Positions 7,985 to 15,934 of a DNA stretch of 64,000 nt are shown piece after piece. Numbering within the stretch: the stretch's first letter is position 1; each line of letters begins with the position of its first letter. A program made the position numbers and the translations under genes. Below the pieces are notes generated by a model. The model searched no databases, was not told the DNA's origin, and saw only the letters and a list, made by a program, of their open reading frames with translations. The DNA is from DASRJW01 sp964567755 (GTDB lineage Bacteria > Krumholzibacteriota > Krumholzibacteriia > G020349025), in contig CAZMNW010000027.1 of the NCBI GenBank assembly GCA_964567755.1, forward strand, positions 62,001 through 126,000, written 5' to 3'.

Positions 7985-9319
7985 TCAGTCACGTGACCAC
8001 GCCGGAGTAATCGCATCCTGCGACCCCGGCGTCAAGCGTCTTTCCAGGCCGCTGTAGATGTCGACGACATAGATCGTCCGCGTCCCGCGCCTGAGCGAGC
8101 TGAAGGCGAGGTGCCGTGAGTCCTTGGCCCAGCTCGGGCTGTCGTTCAACCCTTCGCTCACGACGACACGCTGGTTGGTTCCATCGGGCTTCATGACGCG
8201 CAACTCGATGCTATCTTCCCAGCGGCTGACGTAGGCGATCCAACGGCCGTCCGGTGACCATGCCGGCGCATCACTGTAACGATTGTGGTACGTCAGCCGG
8301 CGCACGTTGCCACCTTCTCCCGACATCGCGTACACCTGCGGGATTCCCGCCCGATCCGACGTGAACGCGATCTGGTCGCCACGCGGCGACCACGCCGGAG
8401 CAGTATCAATCGAGGGACTATGTGTCAATCTCTTTAAGCCGGCGCCATCTTCGCGCATGGTGTAGATCTCGGCGTTGCCTTCGTGCGTCAAGGTGAGCGC
8501 GAACAACTGGCGCGATTGGCACCAATCTGGCGCCGTGTTCAGACCCGGATAGCGACTCACCACCCGCATGCGACTCATCCCCTCGTCGATGCGGTAGAGA
8601 TTCGGATTCTCGTCGACGTAGCTGGTGAACGCGATCCACTTGCGGCCGACTCCCCACACCGGGGACAGCGACAAGGTGTTCTGGCTGGTGACCTGACGCT
8701 CGTCGAAGCCATCGTAGTCCACCATGAAGATTTCCGAGAGCGGGCCGCGTTTGCGCGCAAAGGCGACCTTGGTCTGCGCGATGCCATCGACCCCGGTGAG
8801 GCGTTTCACCACCTCGTCGGCGAAGTGGTGCATCGCACCCCGCACTCCGGTTTGTCCGATGGTGTAGCGCTTGCCGGTGATTTGGGTGCCGAGCGCGTCC
8901 AGGAGGCGCAGCTCGGCGACGATTTGACCGGCTTCGACCGTCCAGCGCATGCCGACCGCGTGCGGCTGGCGCTCTGGACTCTCGTTCACCGCGTTCCACG
9001 CCCGCGGCACGCCGCTCGGCAAATACGGGCTCGAGCGATGATCCATGACGTAGAACAAACCGGAATAGATCAAGTCACGCGCTAGCGTCTCTTGCCCGTC
9101 ACTGGCGGACTTGCGCCCGCCGCTCGCACCTTCGCCGATTTCCGGCTCGCCGATCTTGATGCTGATGCGCTTGAAGGCCCCGCCTTGGATCTCCAAGCGA
9201 TACTCGCTGTCTTGGGCCTCTGCCACGCCAGAGGCGAGACACAGTGCGGCGGCCATCGCGTACGCCGCAGCGATGGCGAGCCCCGAGCGTGCGGCGTGTT
9301 TGGCTGCGATCGAATGCAT
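7985..9319 (-). CDS. tolB: Tol-Pal system beta-propeller protein TolB
   Basis: 444 residues with a cleavable signal peptide (hydrophobic core about residues 12-34, ending AEA). The N-terminal alpha/beta domain (EYRLEIQGGAFKRISIKIG...LARDLIYSGLF) is followed by a six-bladed WD40-like propeller with repeated boxes such as PVWGVGRKWIAFTS, PAWSPRGDQIAFTS and PAWSPDGRWIAYVS. TolB is periplasmic and moves Pal to the division site. GGGAGG precedes the ATG. It sits between the tolA/tonB-like gene and pal, as in Proteobacteria. Length is normal for the family. Confidence 0.97.
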   Translation of the reverse strand: MHSIAAKHAARSGLAIAAAYAMAAALCLASGVAEAQDSEYRLEIQGGAFKRISIKIGEPEIGEGASGGRKSASDGQETLARDLIYSGLFYVMDHRSSPYLPSGVPRAWNAVNESPERQPHAVGMRWTVEAGQIVAELRLLDALGTQITGKRYTIGQTGVRGAMHHFADEVVKRLTGVDGIAQTKVAFARKRGPLSEIFMVDYDGFDERQVTSQNTLSLSPVWGVGRKWIAFTSYVDENPNLYRIDEGMSRMRVVSRYPGLNTAPDWCQSRQLFALTLTHEGNAEIYTMREDGAGLKRLTHSPSIDTAPAWSPRGDQIAFTSDRAGIPQVYAMSGEGGNVRRLTYHNRYSDAPAWSPDGRWIAYVSRWEDSIELRVMKPDGTNQRVVVSEGLNDSPSWAKDSRHLAFSSLRRGTRTIYVVDIYSGLERRLTPGSQDAITPAWSRD

Positions 9320-9334
9320 GCGCCTCCCGATTCG

Positions 9335-10123
9335 TCAGTAACTCTGCGTGAACGTCAGGGTGATGCCGATGCTGCCGGTTCCCAGCTCCTCCGGCAGCGG
9401 TGGCAGCGGCGACGACATTTCGATTGCCCGCCGCGCCGCGATGTCGTACTGAAAGTGATCCGCGGAGCTCGCGGCTTCGATCTCGACCACGCGGCCATCG
9501 GGCTCGATGCGAAAATGAAAGCTGCTCTGCGCTTCACCCGTGCGCCCGATCGCAGCCGGCGGCCTCCAATTGGACGCGACCTTGTCGCGCAACTGCACCA
9601 GATACCACGGCGCATGCGCGCCGAGAACGCCGCCTTCGACCCCGATGCCGCTGCCGCTACCGGCACCCGTGGCTCCCCCCACCGGGATTTCCGCTTCGCC
9701 CCCCGGCCCGGACGTGACCGGCCCTCCCGCCTTCTTCTCTTTCGGGCCGGGTTTGACGGCCGGCGGCGGCTCGCGCTCGGTCGGGCGGAGCGACGGCACT
9801 TCGTCCTTCGGTGGCGGCAACATCCCCTCGCGACTCGCTTCCTTGACGATGTTCTGTTCCGGTTGCGGGCGTTTCTTCTCGGCGACCGGTTCCTCGTCCA
9901 CCTTCGTCTCGGGGGCTTTGCTTGTCGCGGTGCGTGGCGGCGAGGTCACCGGTTTGGCGGTGCCTTCGCCTGTGCCCGGCGGCGGCAAGATGATGCTCAC
10001 GCCCTCGACGAATCGATGCGGGGCCTGTAGACCCGATACCAAGACCATCCCGCTCAACGCCATGGTGTGTCCCAGCGCGGAGATCCAATACGGCCGGCGC
10101 ATGGCTTGCTCGCCTCGGCTCAC
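9335..10123 (-). CDS. TolA/TonB-type energy-transducing protein
   Basis: 262 residues: an N-terminal membrane helix (SALGHTMALSGMVLVSGL), a long Pro/Lys/Glu-rich periplasm-spanning linker (about residues 45-155), and a C-terminal TonB/TolA domain (HAPWYLVQLRDKVASNW...SSFHFRIEPDGRVVEIE...AARRAIEMSSPLPPLP). It transmits proton-motive force from TolQR to TolB/Pal. The position between tolR and tolB argues for the TolA role, though the C-terminal sequence is of the general TonB_C type. The GTG start overlaps the tolR stop (GTGA at 10120-10123). An ATG at 10102 is an alternative start. Confidence 0.88.
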   Translation of the reverse strand: MSRGEQAMRRPYWISALGHTMALSGMVLVSGLQAPHRFVEGVSIILPPPGTGEGTAKPVTSPPRTATSKAPETKVDEEPVAEKKRPQPEQNIVKEASREGMLPPPKDEVPSLRPTEREPPPAVKPGPKEKKAGGPVTSGPGGEAEIPVGGATGAGSGSGIGVEGGVLGAHAPWYLVQLRDKVASNWRPPAAIGRTGEAQSSFHFRIEPDGRVVEIEAASSADHFQYDIAARRAIEMSSPLPPLPEELGTGSIGITLTFTQSY

Positions 10124-10578
10124 TGTTCAAACCAGTCCTCTCGACCCGACTCGGTCATGAGACCGATGTCCTGGACGCCGGCTTGCCGGATTTCCGCCAT
10201 CAGGCTGACGATGGTGCCGTACGGCACCGCTCGATCGGCCTTCAAGTACACCGGGCGCGACTGGCCTTGCAGCTGCGATTGCAGCGCGGCGCGCATCTCG
10301 TCGAGGCCGCGCACCACTTCGTCCCCCACCGCCAGACGTTTGTCCACCGACAGCGACACCACGAGGGGATCCTGGCGTTGATCGAGCCCCGGCGTGTCCG
10401 CCTTGGGCAGATCGACCTCGAACCCGGCCTTCAAGTATTGCGAGGTCATCATGAAAATGATGAGCAACACCAACAGCACGTCGACGAACGCCGTGATGTT
10501 GATCTCGCTCATCGAGCGCATGCCGCGCCGGCGCCCCCATCCGGACATGGGCACCCCGGTCTCGACGCCGTGCGTCAT
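10120..10578 (-). CDS. tolR: Biopolymer transport protein TolR (ExbD/TolR family)
   Basis: 152 residues. The ExbD/TolR pattern is clear: SEINITAFVDVLLVLLIIFMM at residues 24-44 with the proton-carrying Asp in the single membrane helix, then a periplasmic domain with VDLPKAD and PVYLKADRAVPYGTIVSLM. With TolQ it forms the proton-driven motor of the Tol-Pal system. The ATG overlaps the tolQ stop by four bases (ATGA at 10575-10578) and the tolR stop overlaps the next start, so translation of the three genes is coupled. Confidence 0.96.
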   Translation of the reverse strand: MTHGVETGVPMSGWGRRRGMRSMSEINITAFVDVLLVLLIIFMMTSQYLKAGFEVDLPKADTPGLDQRQDPLVVSLSVDKRLAVGDEVVRGLDEMRAALQSQLQGQSRPVYLKADRAVPYGTIVSLMAEIRQAGVQDIGLMTESGREDWFEQ

Positions 10579-11294
10579 GAGGACACCTTCTGGCCGCGGA
10601 TCTCACGCTCCAGGAGATCGACGATCGAAATGGCGAAGCTCTGCATCTCACCTTCGACGCGGCGCAAGCGATTGGTGAGCATGTTGTAAAACACCAGTGA
10701 CGGGATCGCCGTGCCCAAGCCGGCGATGGTGGCGATGAGCGCCTCGGCGATGCCTGGCGCCACGACGTCCAAGGAGGCGGAGCCGGCCTTGCCGATGTTG
10801 ACGAATGCGACCATGATCCCCCAGCAAGTGCCGAGGAGCCCGAGAAATGGGCTCACCGTCGTCGTCGTCGACAACACCACCAGATTTTTCTCCATGAGCG
10901 TCAGCGCGTCGAGGCCTGCCTTCTCGCTTGCACGCTGAAAATCGGCGATCAAATACTCGCGACCGCTGACGTCGCGCCCGAAGCGCTGCAGCACCTTCTG
11001 CGTTTCCCGAATGATGCCCATGAGTGGGCCCGCGAACCCCGACGTCATGAGATCGGTGAGATCGTGCACCGAGCGCATGCGCGCCACGGAGGCGCGAATG
11101 TCGCGCGCCTGGGTCTCGACGCGGCGAAACAGACTCCATTTATCGAGCGCCACGCCCCAGCTGATCACCGACAGGCTGAGCAGGAGCAGGAGGATGAACT
11201 TGGCGAACAGCCCGGCCTCGAGAACCAGCCGCATGTAAGTGCTGTCGAGCGCCAGGAAGCCGAGAAACGGCGACACCGCGGCCGCAAAGTCCAC
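10575..11294 (-). CDS. tolQ: Protein TolQ (MotA/TolQ/ExbB proton channel)
   Basis: 239 residues from a GTG start. I chose GTG 11294 because a strong GGGAGG lies eight bases upstream and the product then has the usual family length; ATG 11327 or a 266-residue form would place the start ahead of that site. Three membrane segments are present: FAKFILLLLLSLSVISWGVAL near the N-terminus, then STTTTVSPFLGLLGTCWGIM and EALIATIAGLGTAIPSLVFY, with the channel-lining Thr and Gly residues of the ExbB/TolQ family. First gene of the tolQ-tolR-tolA-tolB-pal-cpoB operon, with a good promoter about 70 bases upstream. Confidence 0.96.
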   Translation of the reverse strand: MDFAAAVSPFLGFLALDSTYMRLVLEAGLFAKFILLLLLSLSVISWGVALDKWSLFRRVETQARDIRASVARMRSVHDLTDLMTSGFAGPLMGIIRETQKVLQRFGRDVSGREYLIADFQRASEKAGLDALTLMEKNLVVLSTTTTVSPFLGLLGTCWGIMVAFVNIGKAGSASLDVVAPGIAEALIATIAGLGTAIPSLVFYNMLTNRLRRVEGEMQSFAISIVDLLEREIRGQKVSS

Positions 11295-11365
11295 GTCACC
11301 AACCTCCCATCCGCCACCCCAGGCCATGGCCGCGCCGCCACTACGGCTTCCAGGCCGAGCGGGCG

Positions 11366-11394
11366 ACGCTAACACCGCCTCCAGGCTCTGTCAA
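11366..11394 (-). promoter_or_regulatory. Promoter of the tol-pal operon
   Basis: Read leftward: a perfect -35 TTGACA (11394-11389), a 17-bp spacer, and -10 TAGCGT (11371-11366) preceded by TGT (extended -10). The predicted transcription start is near 11359, about 65 bases before the tolQ GTG. Confidence 0.65.
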
Positions 11395-11554
11395 ACCCCG
11401 AGTCGATTGCCGAAGTTCCCCTGCGAGTGGCAGAATGTGCATCTCTCCAACGACTTGCTCGCACGCGTCGCGTCGCCAACCGCGCGTCTGGAGTGACCCA
11501 ATTTTGCTGACTCGAGCCCCCCGGCACAAGCACGAACTGGGCTCGCGGTCACAT

Positions 11555-11584
11555 TTGCTGCTGTTGCGAGGCCGATGCTATCGT
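11555..11584 (+). promoter_or_regulatory. Promoter of serS
   Basis: TTGCTG (11555-11560), an 18-bp spacer, and TATCGT (11579-11584) preceded by TGC. The predicted start near 11591 leaves a leader of about 20 bases carrying the GAGGGAGG ribosome binding site. Confidence 0.5.
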
Positions 11585-11612
11585 CGGCTCCCGCGCCACT
11601 CGAGGGAGGCTC

Positions 11613-12884
11613 GTGCTCGACATCCGTACCATCCGCGCCGATCCGGACGCGATTCGCCGCGCCGCGGCGCTCAAGCGCATTCCGTGTGACGTCGACCGGC
11701 TGCTGGCGCTCGATGCCGAGCGCCGCCGCCTGATGCAGACTGCCGACCAGATGAAGGCGACGCAGAACCGGACGTCGAAGCAGATCGCGACCCTCGCCGG
11801 GGCCGAACGCGACGCACTCATTCGCGACATGCAGCAACTGGTGGCCAACGTCAAACGCATGGACGAGGAACGCAAGGCAGTGGACGCCGAGCTCGACAGC
11901 CTGCTGCTTCTCGTCCCCAACATCCCCGCTCCCGAAGTGCCCCCGGGCGAGAGCGAAGCGGACAATGTCGAGCTCAGCCGCTGGGGCACGCCACGCACGT
12001 TCGATTTCGAGTTCAAGGATCACGTGCAGCTGGGGCTCGAGCTGGGGCTGGTGGATTTCGAACGCGCGGCGAAGATCGCCGGCTCGCGCACGTATTTCTT
12101 GCGCGGTAACGGCGCACTGCTCGAGCTGGCGGTGCTGCGTTTCGCCCTCGACCACATCATGGCCAAGGGTTTCGTGCCGATGCTGGTGCCGCATCTCGTG
12201 CGACCGATCGCCATGGTCGGCACCGCCTATTATCCGGGCGGCGAGGAGCAGGCGTATCGCGTCGAACGCGACGACCTGTCCCTGATCGGTACCGCCGAGG
12301 TGCCGCTCACCTCCTATCACGCCTCCGAGATCCTCGAGGCAGCGGAGCTCCCCAAGCTGTACGCGGGCTGGTCCGTGTGTTTTCGCCGCGAAGCCGGCAC
12401 CTATGGCAAAGATACGCGTGGGCTCTACCGCATCCACCAGTTCCAAAAGATCGAACAGGTCGTTCTCTGCCGCGCCGACACGGAGGAATCGCGCCGGTGG
12501 CACCAGATCATCCTGCGTAACTCCGAGGAAATCTTGCAGCAGCTCGAGCTGCCCTATCGAGTGGTCAACGTGTGCGGCGGCGATCTCGGCCGGCCGCAGG
12601 TGCAGAAGTTCGATCTCGAGACGTGGATGCCGTCACGCGGCCAGTACTCGGAGACCCACAGCGCCTCGCGCTTCCATGATTTCCAGGCGCGGCGACTCGA
12701 TCTGCGCTACCGCGCCGAAGATGGTCATGTGCGCTTCTGCCACACGCTCAACAACACCGTCATCGCATCCCCACGCATTCTCATCGCCATCCTCGAGAAC
12801 TATCAGCGCGCCGACGGCAGCGTCGACGTGCCGCCAGTGCTGCGGCCCTACTTGAACGGCATGGAAAGACTGGTCCCGGCGTGA
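11613..12884 (+). CDS. serS: Seryl-tRNA synthetase
   Basis: 423 residues. A class II synthetase that charges tRNA-Ser, and also tRNA-Sec, the first step of selenocysteine synthesis, which is relevant because selD and a SelW gene are in this window. The N-terminal antiparallel coiled-coil arm (about residues 25-100) binds the long variable arm of the tRNA. Motif 2 appears as SVCFRREAGTYGKDTRGLYRIHQF with the ATP-binding Arg residues; motif 3 is around FCHTLNNTVIASPRILIAILE. The GTG start follows GAGGGAGG at the right distance. Full length, single gene, convergent with the thioredoxin-like gene. Confidence 0.97.
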   Translation: MLDIRTIRADPDAIRRAAALKRIPCDVDRLLALDAERRRLMQTADQMKATQNRTSKQIATLAGAERDALIRDMQQLVANVKRMDEERKAVDAELDSLLLLVPNIPAPEVPPGESEADNVELSRWGTPRTFDFEFKDHVQLGLELGLVDFERAAKIAGSRTYFLRGNGALLELAVLRFALDHIMAKGFVPMLVPHLVRPIAMVGTAYYPGGEEQAYRVERDDLSLIGTAEVPLTSYHASEILEAAELPKLYAGWSVCFRREAGTYGKDTRGLYRIHQFQKIEQVVLCRADTEESRRWHQIILRNSEEILQQLELPYRVVNVCGGDLGRPQVQKFDLETWMPSRGQYSETHSASRFHDFQARRLDLRYRAEDGHVRFCHTLNNTVIASPRILIAILENYQRADGSVDVPPVLRPYLNGMERLVPA

Positions 12885-12929
12885 GCCGACGAACCGGGTC
12901 GGACATTCCAGGAGACCAACGACTGCGGT

Positions 12930-13475
12930 TCAGTCGGGCGGCGCGGGCGCTGCGCCCGGCGGGGCGTCGGGGACTGGTTTCTCGTGCGCGGGAGGCTGTA
13001 GATAACGCTTCTCGTGCACGTAGGTCAATACTTTGGCGAACTTCGGTGCCTCGTGGAAACCGGGAAGATTGGCGATGCGGCCACCGCTCGGCTTCAGGAA
13101 CGTCGTCATGGGGAATTGGCGCACACCGAATTCTTCGGCGAGCTCGCGCCCCGAGCTCTCGCCATCACGCACCGGGAATTTGCGCGCCGACTCGGCGTTG
13201 ATCTTGGCGATGACGAAATGCTGGCTCAAGAGATCGACGACGACGGGATCGGTGTAGGTCTGACTATCCATGCGTTTGCACCAGCCGCACCAGTTGGTAT
13301 AAAAATCGATGAGAACGTGCTTGTCCTCTTTTTCGGCGCGCTCGAGGGCCTCTCCGTAGCTGATCCACTGCAATGCTGGTTTGGCGCTTTCCTTGGCGGG
13401 CTCGCCAACCACGGGCGCGGCGAGGACGGACAAAGCCAAGCCGAGAGCGGTTCCGCGGAGCGAGCGAGCAGCCAT
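12930..13475 (-). CDS. Exported thioredoxin-fold protein (WCGWC)
   Basis: 181 residues: an N-terminal signal peptide (ALGLALSVLAAPVVG), then a thioredoxin fold with redox motif DFYTNWCGWCKRMD near residues 55-68 and the cis-Pro region FGVRQFPMTTFLKP. This resembles the Thioredoxin_7/DUF255-like exported thiol oxidoreductases that reduce or isomerise periplasmic disulfides. The C-terminus is a Pro-rich tail (PDAPPGAAPAPPD). I chose 13475 because GGAAGG precedes it and it gives a signal peptide; the longer frame to 13541 does not. A -10-like TATACT is 55 bases upstream. The substrate is unknown. Confidence 0.85.
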   Translation of the reverse strand: MAARSLRGTALGLALSVLAAPVVGEPAKESAKPALQWISYGEALERAEKEDKHVLIDFYTNWCGWCKRMDSQTYTDPVVVDLLSQHFVIAKINAESARKFPVRDGESSGRELAEEFGVRQFPMTTFLKPSGGRIANLPGFHEAPKFAKVLTYVHEKRYLQPPAHEKPVPDAPPGAAPAPPD

Positions 13476-13527
13476 GAAACTTCCTTCCCCGCCGTTGTCG
13501 CACCGACATCGCAGCAAGCGGAACATC

Positions 13528-13533
13528 AGTATA
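13528..13533 (-). promoter_or_regulatory. -10 element of the thioredoxin-like gene
   Basis: Leftward TATACT, one mismatch from consensus, with a weak -35 (CTGGGA) 17 bp upstream. The predicted start is about 45 bases before the ATG. Confidence 0.4.
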
Positions 13534-13598
13534 TCACACACGCGACGCGGTCCCAGAGTTCCAGAAATCGTGCCGGCCGCCGCGGACGCGTCACGCGC

Positions 13599-14405
13599 TC
13601 ACGCGCTGCGTGCCTGCTGCAGCTCATGCAATAGCTGCGCATGCAGCGTGCCATTGGTCGCCACGACATCGCCGTGCCATGGGAATTCCTCGCCACCGCG
13701 CGGATCCGTGAGGCATCCGCCGGCCTCGCGCACCATCAGCGACCCTGCGGCGAGATCCCAAGCACCCAAACGGTATTCCCAAAAGCCGTCGTAGTGGCCC
13801 GCCGCAACCCACGCCAGGTCGAGAGCCGCCGAACCAGTCCGGCGCAAACCGCGGCAGCGCGTGGCCAGATGCGACCATTCGCGCAGATTGTTGTCCGGGT
13901 GGGTGCGGATGTCGTAGGGAAACCCAGTGCACAGCAGGGCGTCGTCCAACTCCTGCTGCTTCGACACGGTCAAGCGTTGATGGCCGCGGTAGGCACCAGC
14001 ACCGCGCGCGCTCCAATACAATTCGTCGAGGCGAGGCACGTAGATCATGCCGCACTCGAGCACGCCATCCTGTAAGCGTGCCACCGAGACGCAGAACAGC
14101 GGCAGTCCGTGGACGAAATTGGTCGTCCCATCCAGCGGATCGACGAGCCAGATGCGCCCGCCGCGTCGGGCATGCGCGTCGCTCCCCTCCTCGGCGACAA
14201 TCGTCTCACCGGGAAACGTGCGCTGCAGCTCTGCCTGCAACAAGGCCTGCGATTCGCGATCGACTTCGGTCACCAGATCGAGCGACGAGCTCTTGCGCTC
14301 CACAGCGGCCCTGTCCAGGGTCGCCCAGGATGAGAGCAACAAGGCGCCGGCGCGGCGCACGATGGGTTCGAGCCCAGCGCGCAATGTCGCGGCATCGTCA
14401 CTCAC
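13599..14405 (-). CDS. Inositol monophosphatase-family phosphatase
   Basis: 268 residues. The Mg-dependent phosphatase motifs are present: motif A WLVDPLDGTTNFVHG (about residues 85-99), the upstream Glu pair in ETIVAEEGSD, and motif B GAWDLAAGSLMVREAGG. Members hydrolyse inositol phosphates, 3'-phosphoadenosine compounds (CysQ) or fructose-1,6-bisphosphate; the sequence is closest to SuhB-type enzymes but the substrate is not certain. The GTG start overlaps the selD stop (GTGA at 14402-14405), so it is translationally coupled to selD, an unusual partner. The upstream part of the longer frame is selD read in the wrong frame. Confidence 0.9.
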   Translation of the reverse strand: MSDDAATLRAGLEPIVRRAGALLLSSWATLDRAAVERKSSSLDLVTEVDRESQALLQAELQRTFPGETIVAEEGSDAHARRGGRIWLVDPLDGTTNFVHGLPLFCVSVARLQDGVLECGMIYVPRLDELYWSARGAGAYRGHQRLTVSKQQELDDALLCTGFPYDIRTHPDNNLREWSHLATRCRGLRRTGSAALDLAWVAAGHYDGFWEYRLGAWDLAAGSLMVREAGGCLTDPRGGEEFPWHGDVVATNGTLHAQLLHELQQARSA

Positions 14406-15478
14406 AACGCCACCGCGAGTTCGAGCCGCCCGCGGAGGTGCACATGGCCAGGCTCGGCCGCGTTGCGCGCCGGCACGACGTGCCCGATGACGGCCTTTGC
14501 CCACGTCTTGCGGCGCGTCAATTCTTGCACCAGGTGCGGAGCCTGGTCCCATGGCAGCGCCACGAGCAAGCCCCCCGAGGTCTGCGCATCGGTGAGCACC
14601 GCGCGCTCGGGCAGGTCCAACGCCGCGAAATCGCAGCGCGCGGTGGCGGCAATCAGATTGGCGCGGCTACCGCCCGGCACGCAATCGCGCGCCGCCAGCT
14701 CCAGCACCTCACCGACGAACGGAATGCACGCGGCGTCGAGCTCGGCATCCACCCCGCTGCCGTGCAACATCGGCACGAGGTGCCCGAGCAGGCCGTAACC
14801 GGTGACGTCGGTACAGGCATGAACCGAAAAATTCGCCAGCGCCGCGGCGGCGTCGCGGTTCAAAGTCGCCATCAGGCGCACGATGTCCGCTTCGCGCGCG
14901 TGCGGCAAGAGATCGCGCTTGAGCGCCGTGGTGAAAATGCCGGTCCCGAGCGGCTTGGTGAGCACCAAGGCATCCCCCGGCAAGGCGCCGACATTGCGCA
15001 GGATGCGGTCGCGCCGCACGCGACCCGTCGCCACCAGGCCGTACTTCGGTTCCGGATCGTCGATGGAATGCCCGCCGATGATGAAGATCCCCGCCTCGCG
15101 CACCTTGTCCGCCCCGCCGCGCAGAATGTTGCCGAGGATGTCGAAGGGCAGCGTCTTCGCCGGGAAAGCGACGATGTTGAGCGCGAACAATGGCTCCGCT
15201 CCCATCGCATAGAGATCGGAAAGCGCATTGGCGGCAGCCACCTGGCCGAAGGCGTAAGCGTCGTCGACGAGCGGCGTGAAGAAATCGAGCGTCTGCACGA
15301 GCGCTTCTTCGCCGTTCCACGCGAACACGGCCGCATCATCGCTGGTCGAAACACCAACGAGAACGCGCGCGTCGTCGATTTCCGGAAGCGTGCGCAGGAC
15401 CTGCGCCAAATCTTCCGGGTGCAGTTTGCTGGCTCAGCCGGCACCGTGACTGAGTGCCGTTAGTCGGATTGGTTCCAT
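14402..15478 (-). CDS. selD: Selenophosphate synthetase SelD, itself a selenoprotein (UGA at codon 15)
   Basis: 358 residues when codon 15 (TGA at 15434-15436) is read as selenocysteine. SelD makes selenophosphate from selenide and ATP, the selenium donor for Sec-tRNA and 2-selenouridine. The N-terminus IRLTALSHGAG-U-ASK lines up with the E. coli SelD active-site segment (LTQYSHGAGCGCK): Sec15 replaces the catalytic Cys and Lys18 matches the essential Lys. Downstream are DDAAV, LDFFTPLVDD, ANALSDLYAMGA, IIGGHSIDDPEPKYG and the C-terminal GLLVAL element. A standard caller would start at 15409 and lose the active site. A candidate SECIS hairpin follows the UGA. It is coupled to the downstream phosphatase gene by a GTGA overlap. 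Confidence 0.93.
15401..15424 (-). promoter_or_regulatory. Candidate bacterial SECIS element in selD
   Basis: Starting nine bases after the UGA, the mRNA can fold as CUGCACC / GGCGCAG (six pairs with one A-C mismatch) closing a ten-base loop CGGAAGAUUU. The loop starts 16 bases from the UGA and has G as its second base, within the usual bacterial SECIS limits. Base pairing was checked by eye only. Confidence 0.5.
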
Positions 15479-15553
15479 GTGCCCTTTCTCGCCGTGGTCG
15501 CGCACACGACCGCGCACGCTGCCGGCGCCGCCGGCCCTGCGCGTGCCGCTCGC

Positions 15554-15583
15554 ATGCTAGCGGAGCAGCCGCTGCGGCCGCAA
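15554..15583 (-). promoter_or_regulatory. Candidate promoter of selD and the phosphatase gene
   Basis: Leftward TTGCGG (15583-15578), an 18-bp spacer and TAGCAT (15559-15554), about 75 bases before the selD ATG. It lies just upstream of, and divergent from, the DUF507 promoter at 15593-15621. Confidence 0.35.
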
Positions 15584-15592
15584 CGCCCCACG

Positions 15593-15621
15593 TTGACGCA
15601 GCGTCGGGGCGTCGTTATGCT
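15593..15621 (+). promoter_or_regulatory. Promoter of the DUF507 pair, apparently leaderless
   Basis: TTGACG (15593-15598), exactly 17 bp, TATGCT (15616-15621). The ATG of the first DUF507 gene starts six bases after the -10 box, where transcription itself should begin, and there is no Shine-Dalgarno sequence between them. Confidence 0.6.
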
Positions 15622-15627
15622 GCGTCC

Positions 15628-15909
15628 ATGCGCCTTTCGGATCGCAAGATCGAATCGCTGGCCGACAAGATCCTGCATTGGCTGCAGCAGAAAGCCGACG
15701 TGGACTGCCTCGGCACCCCGGAGGAGATTCGCGCCTTCATCATCGACGAGTTTCGGCAAGAGAAGGATCTCGAGCGCCAGCTCGACGACGAGGTCGACCA
15801 GATCATGGCTCGGAACGAAACGCGCATGCGGCTCGAAGGCATCGACAACTGGGTGATGCGTAAGAAGATCCGCCAGCAGTTGGCGCGCGAACGCGGCCTC
15901 GTTCTCTGA
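15628..15909 (+). CDS. DUF507 family protein (first of two)
   Basis: 93 residues. DUF507 proteins are small, helical and charged, of unknown function, found often as adjacent pairs in deltaproteobacterial-grade and related genomes. Visible: MRLSDRKIESLADKILHWL at the start, GTPEEIRAFIIDEFRQEKDLERQLDDEVDQIM, and a basic C-terminus RKKIRQQLARERGL. The ATG at 15628 gives the normal family length; the longer frame upstream is low-quality. It starts at the predicted transcription start (leaderless) and is followed 25 bases later by a paralogue. No function is inferred. Confidence 0.88.
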   Translation: MRLSDRKIESLADKILHWLQQKADVDCLGTPEEIRAFIIDEFRQEKDLERQLDDEVDQIMARNETRMRLEGIDNWVMRKKIRQQLARERGLVL

Positions 15910-15934
15910 CCCACGCCATCGATCGTGAGAGCCC

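Larger units (their letters stand above)
11295..11612. other. 318-base divergent regulatory region between tolQ and serS
   Basis: No gene is seen. The stretch carries the leftward tolQ promoter (11366-11394) and a rightward serS promoter (11555-11584), about 160 bases apart, so the two probably act independently. No T-box-like or other riboswitch structure was recognised in the short serS leader. Confidence 0.6.

Noticed and set aside
8400..8430. TTGACA-like sequence inside tolB (leftward)
   Set aside because: It is inside a coding region in mid-operon and the -10 is poor.
14402..15409. selD as a truncated gene or pseudogene lacking its active site
   Set aside because: The upstream frame is intact apart from one TGA exactly at the catalytic position; the flanking residues match SelD and a second UGA-containing selenoprotein gene is nearby.
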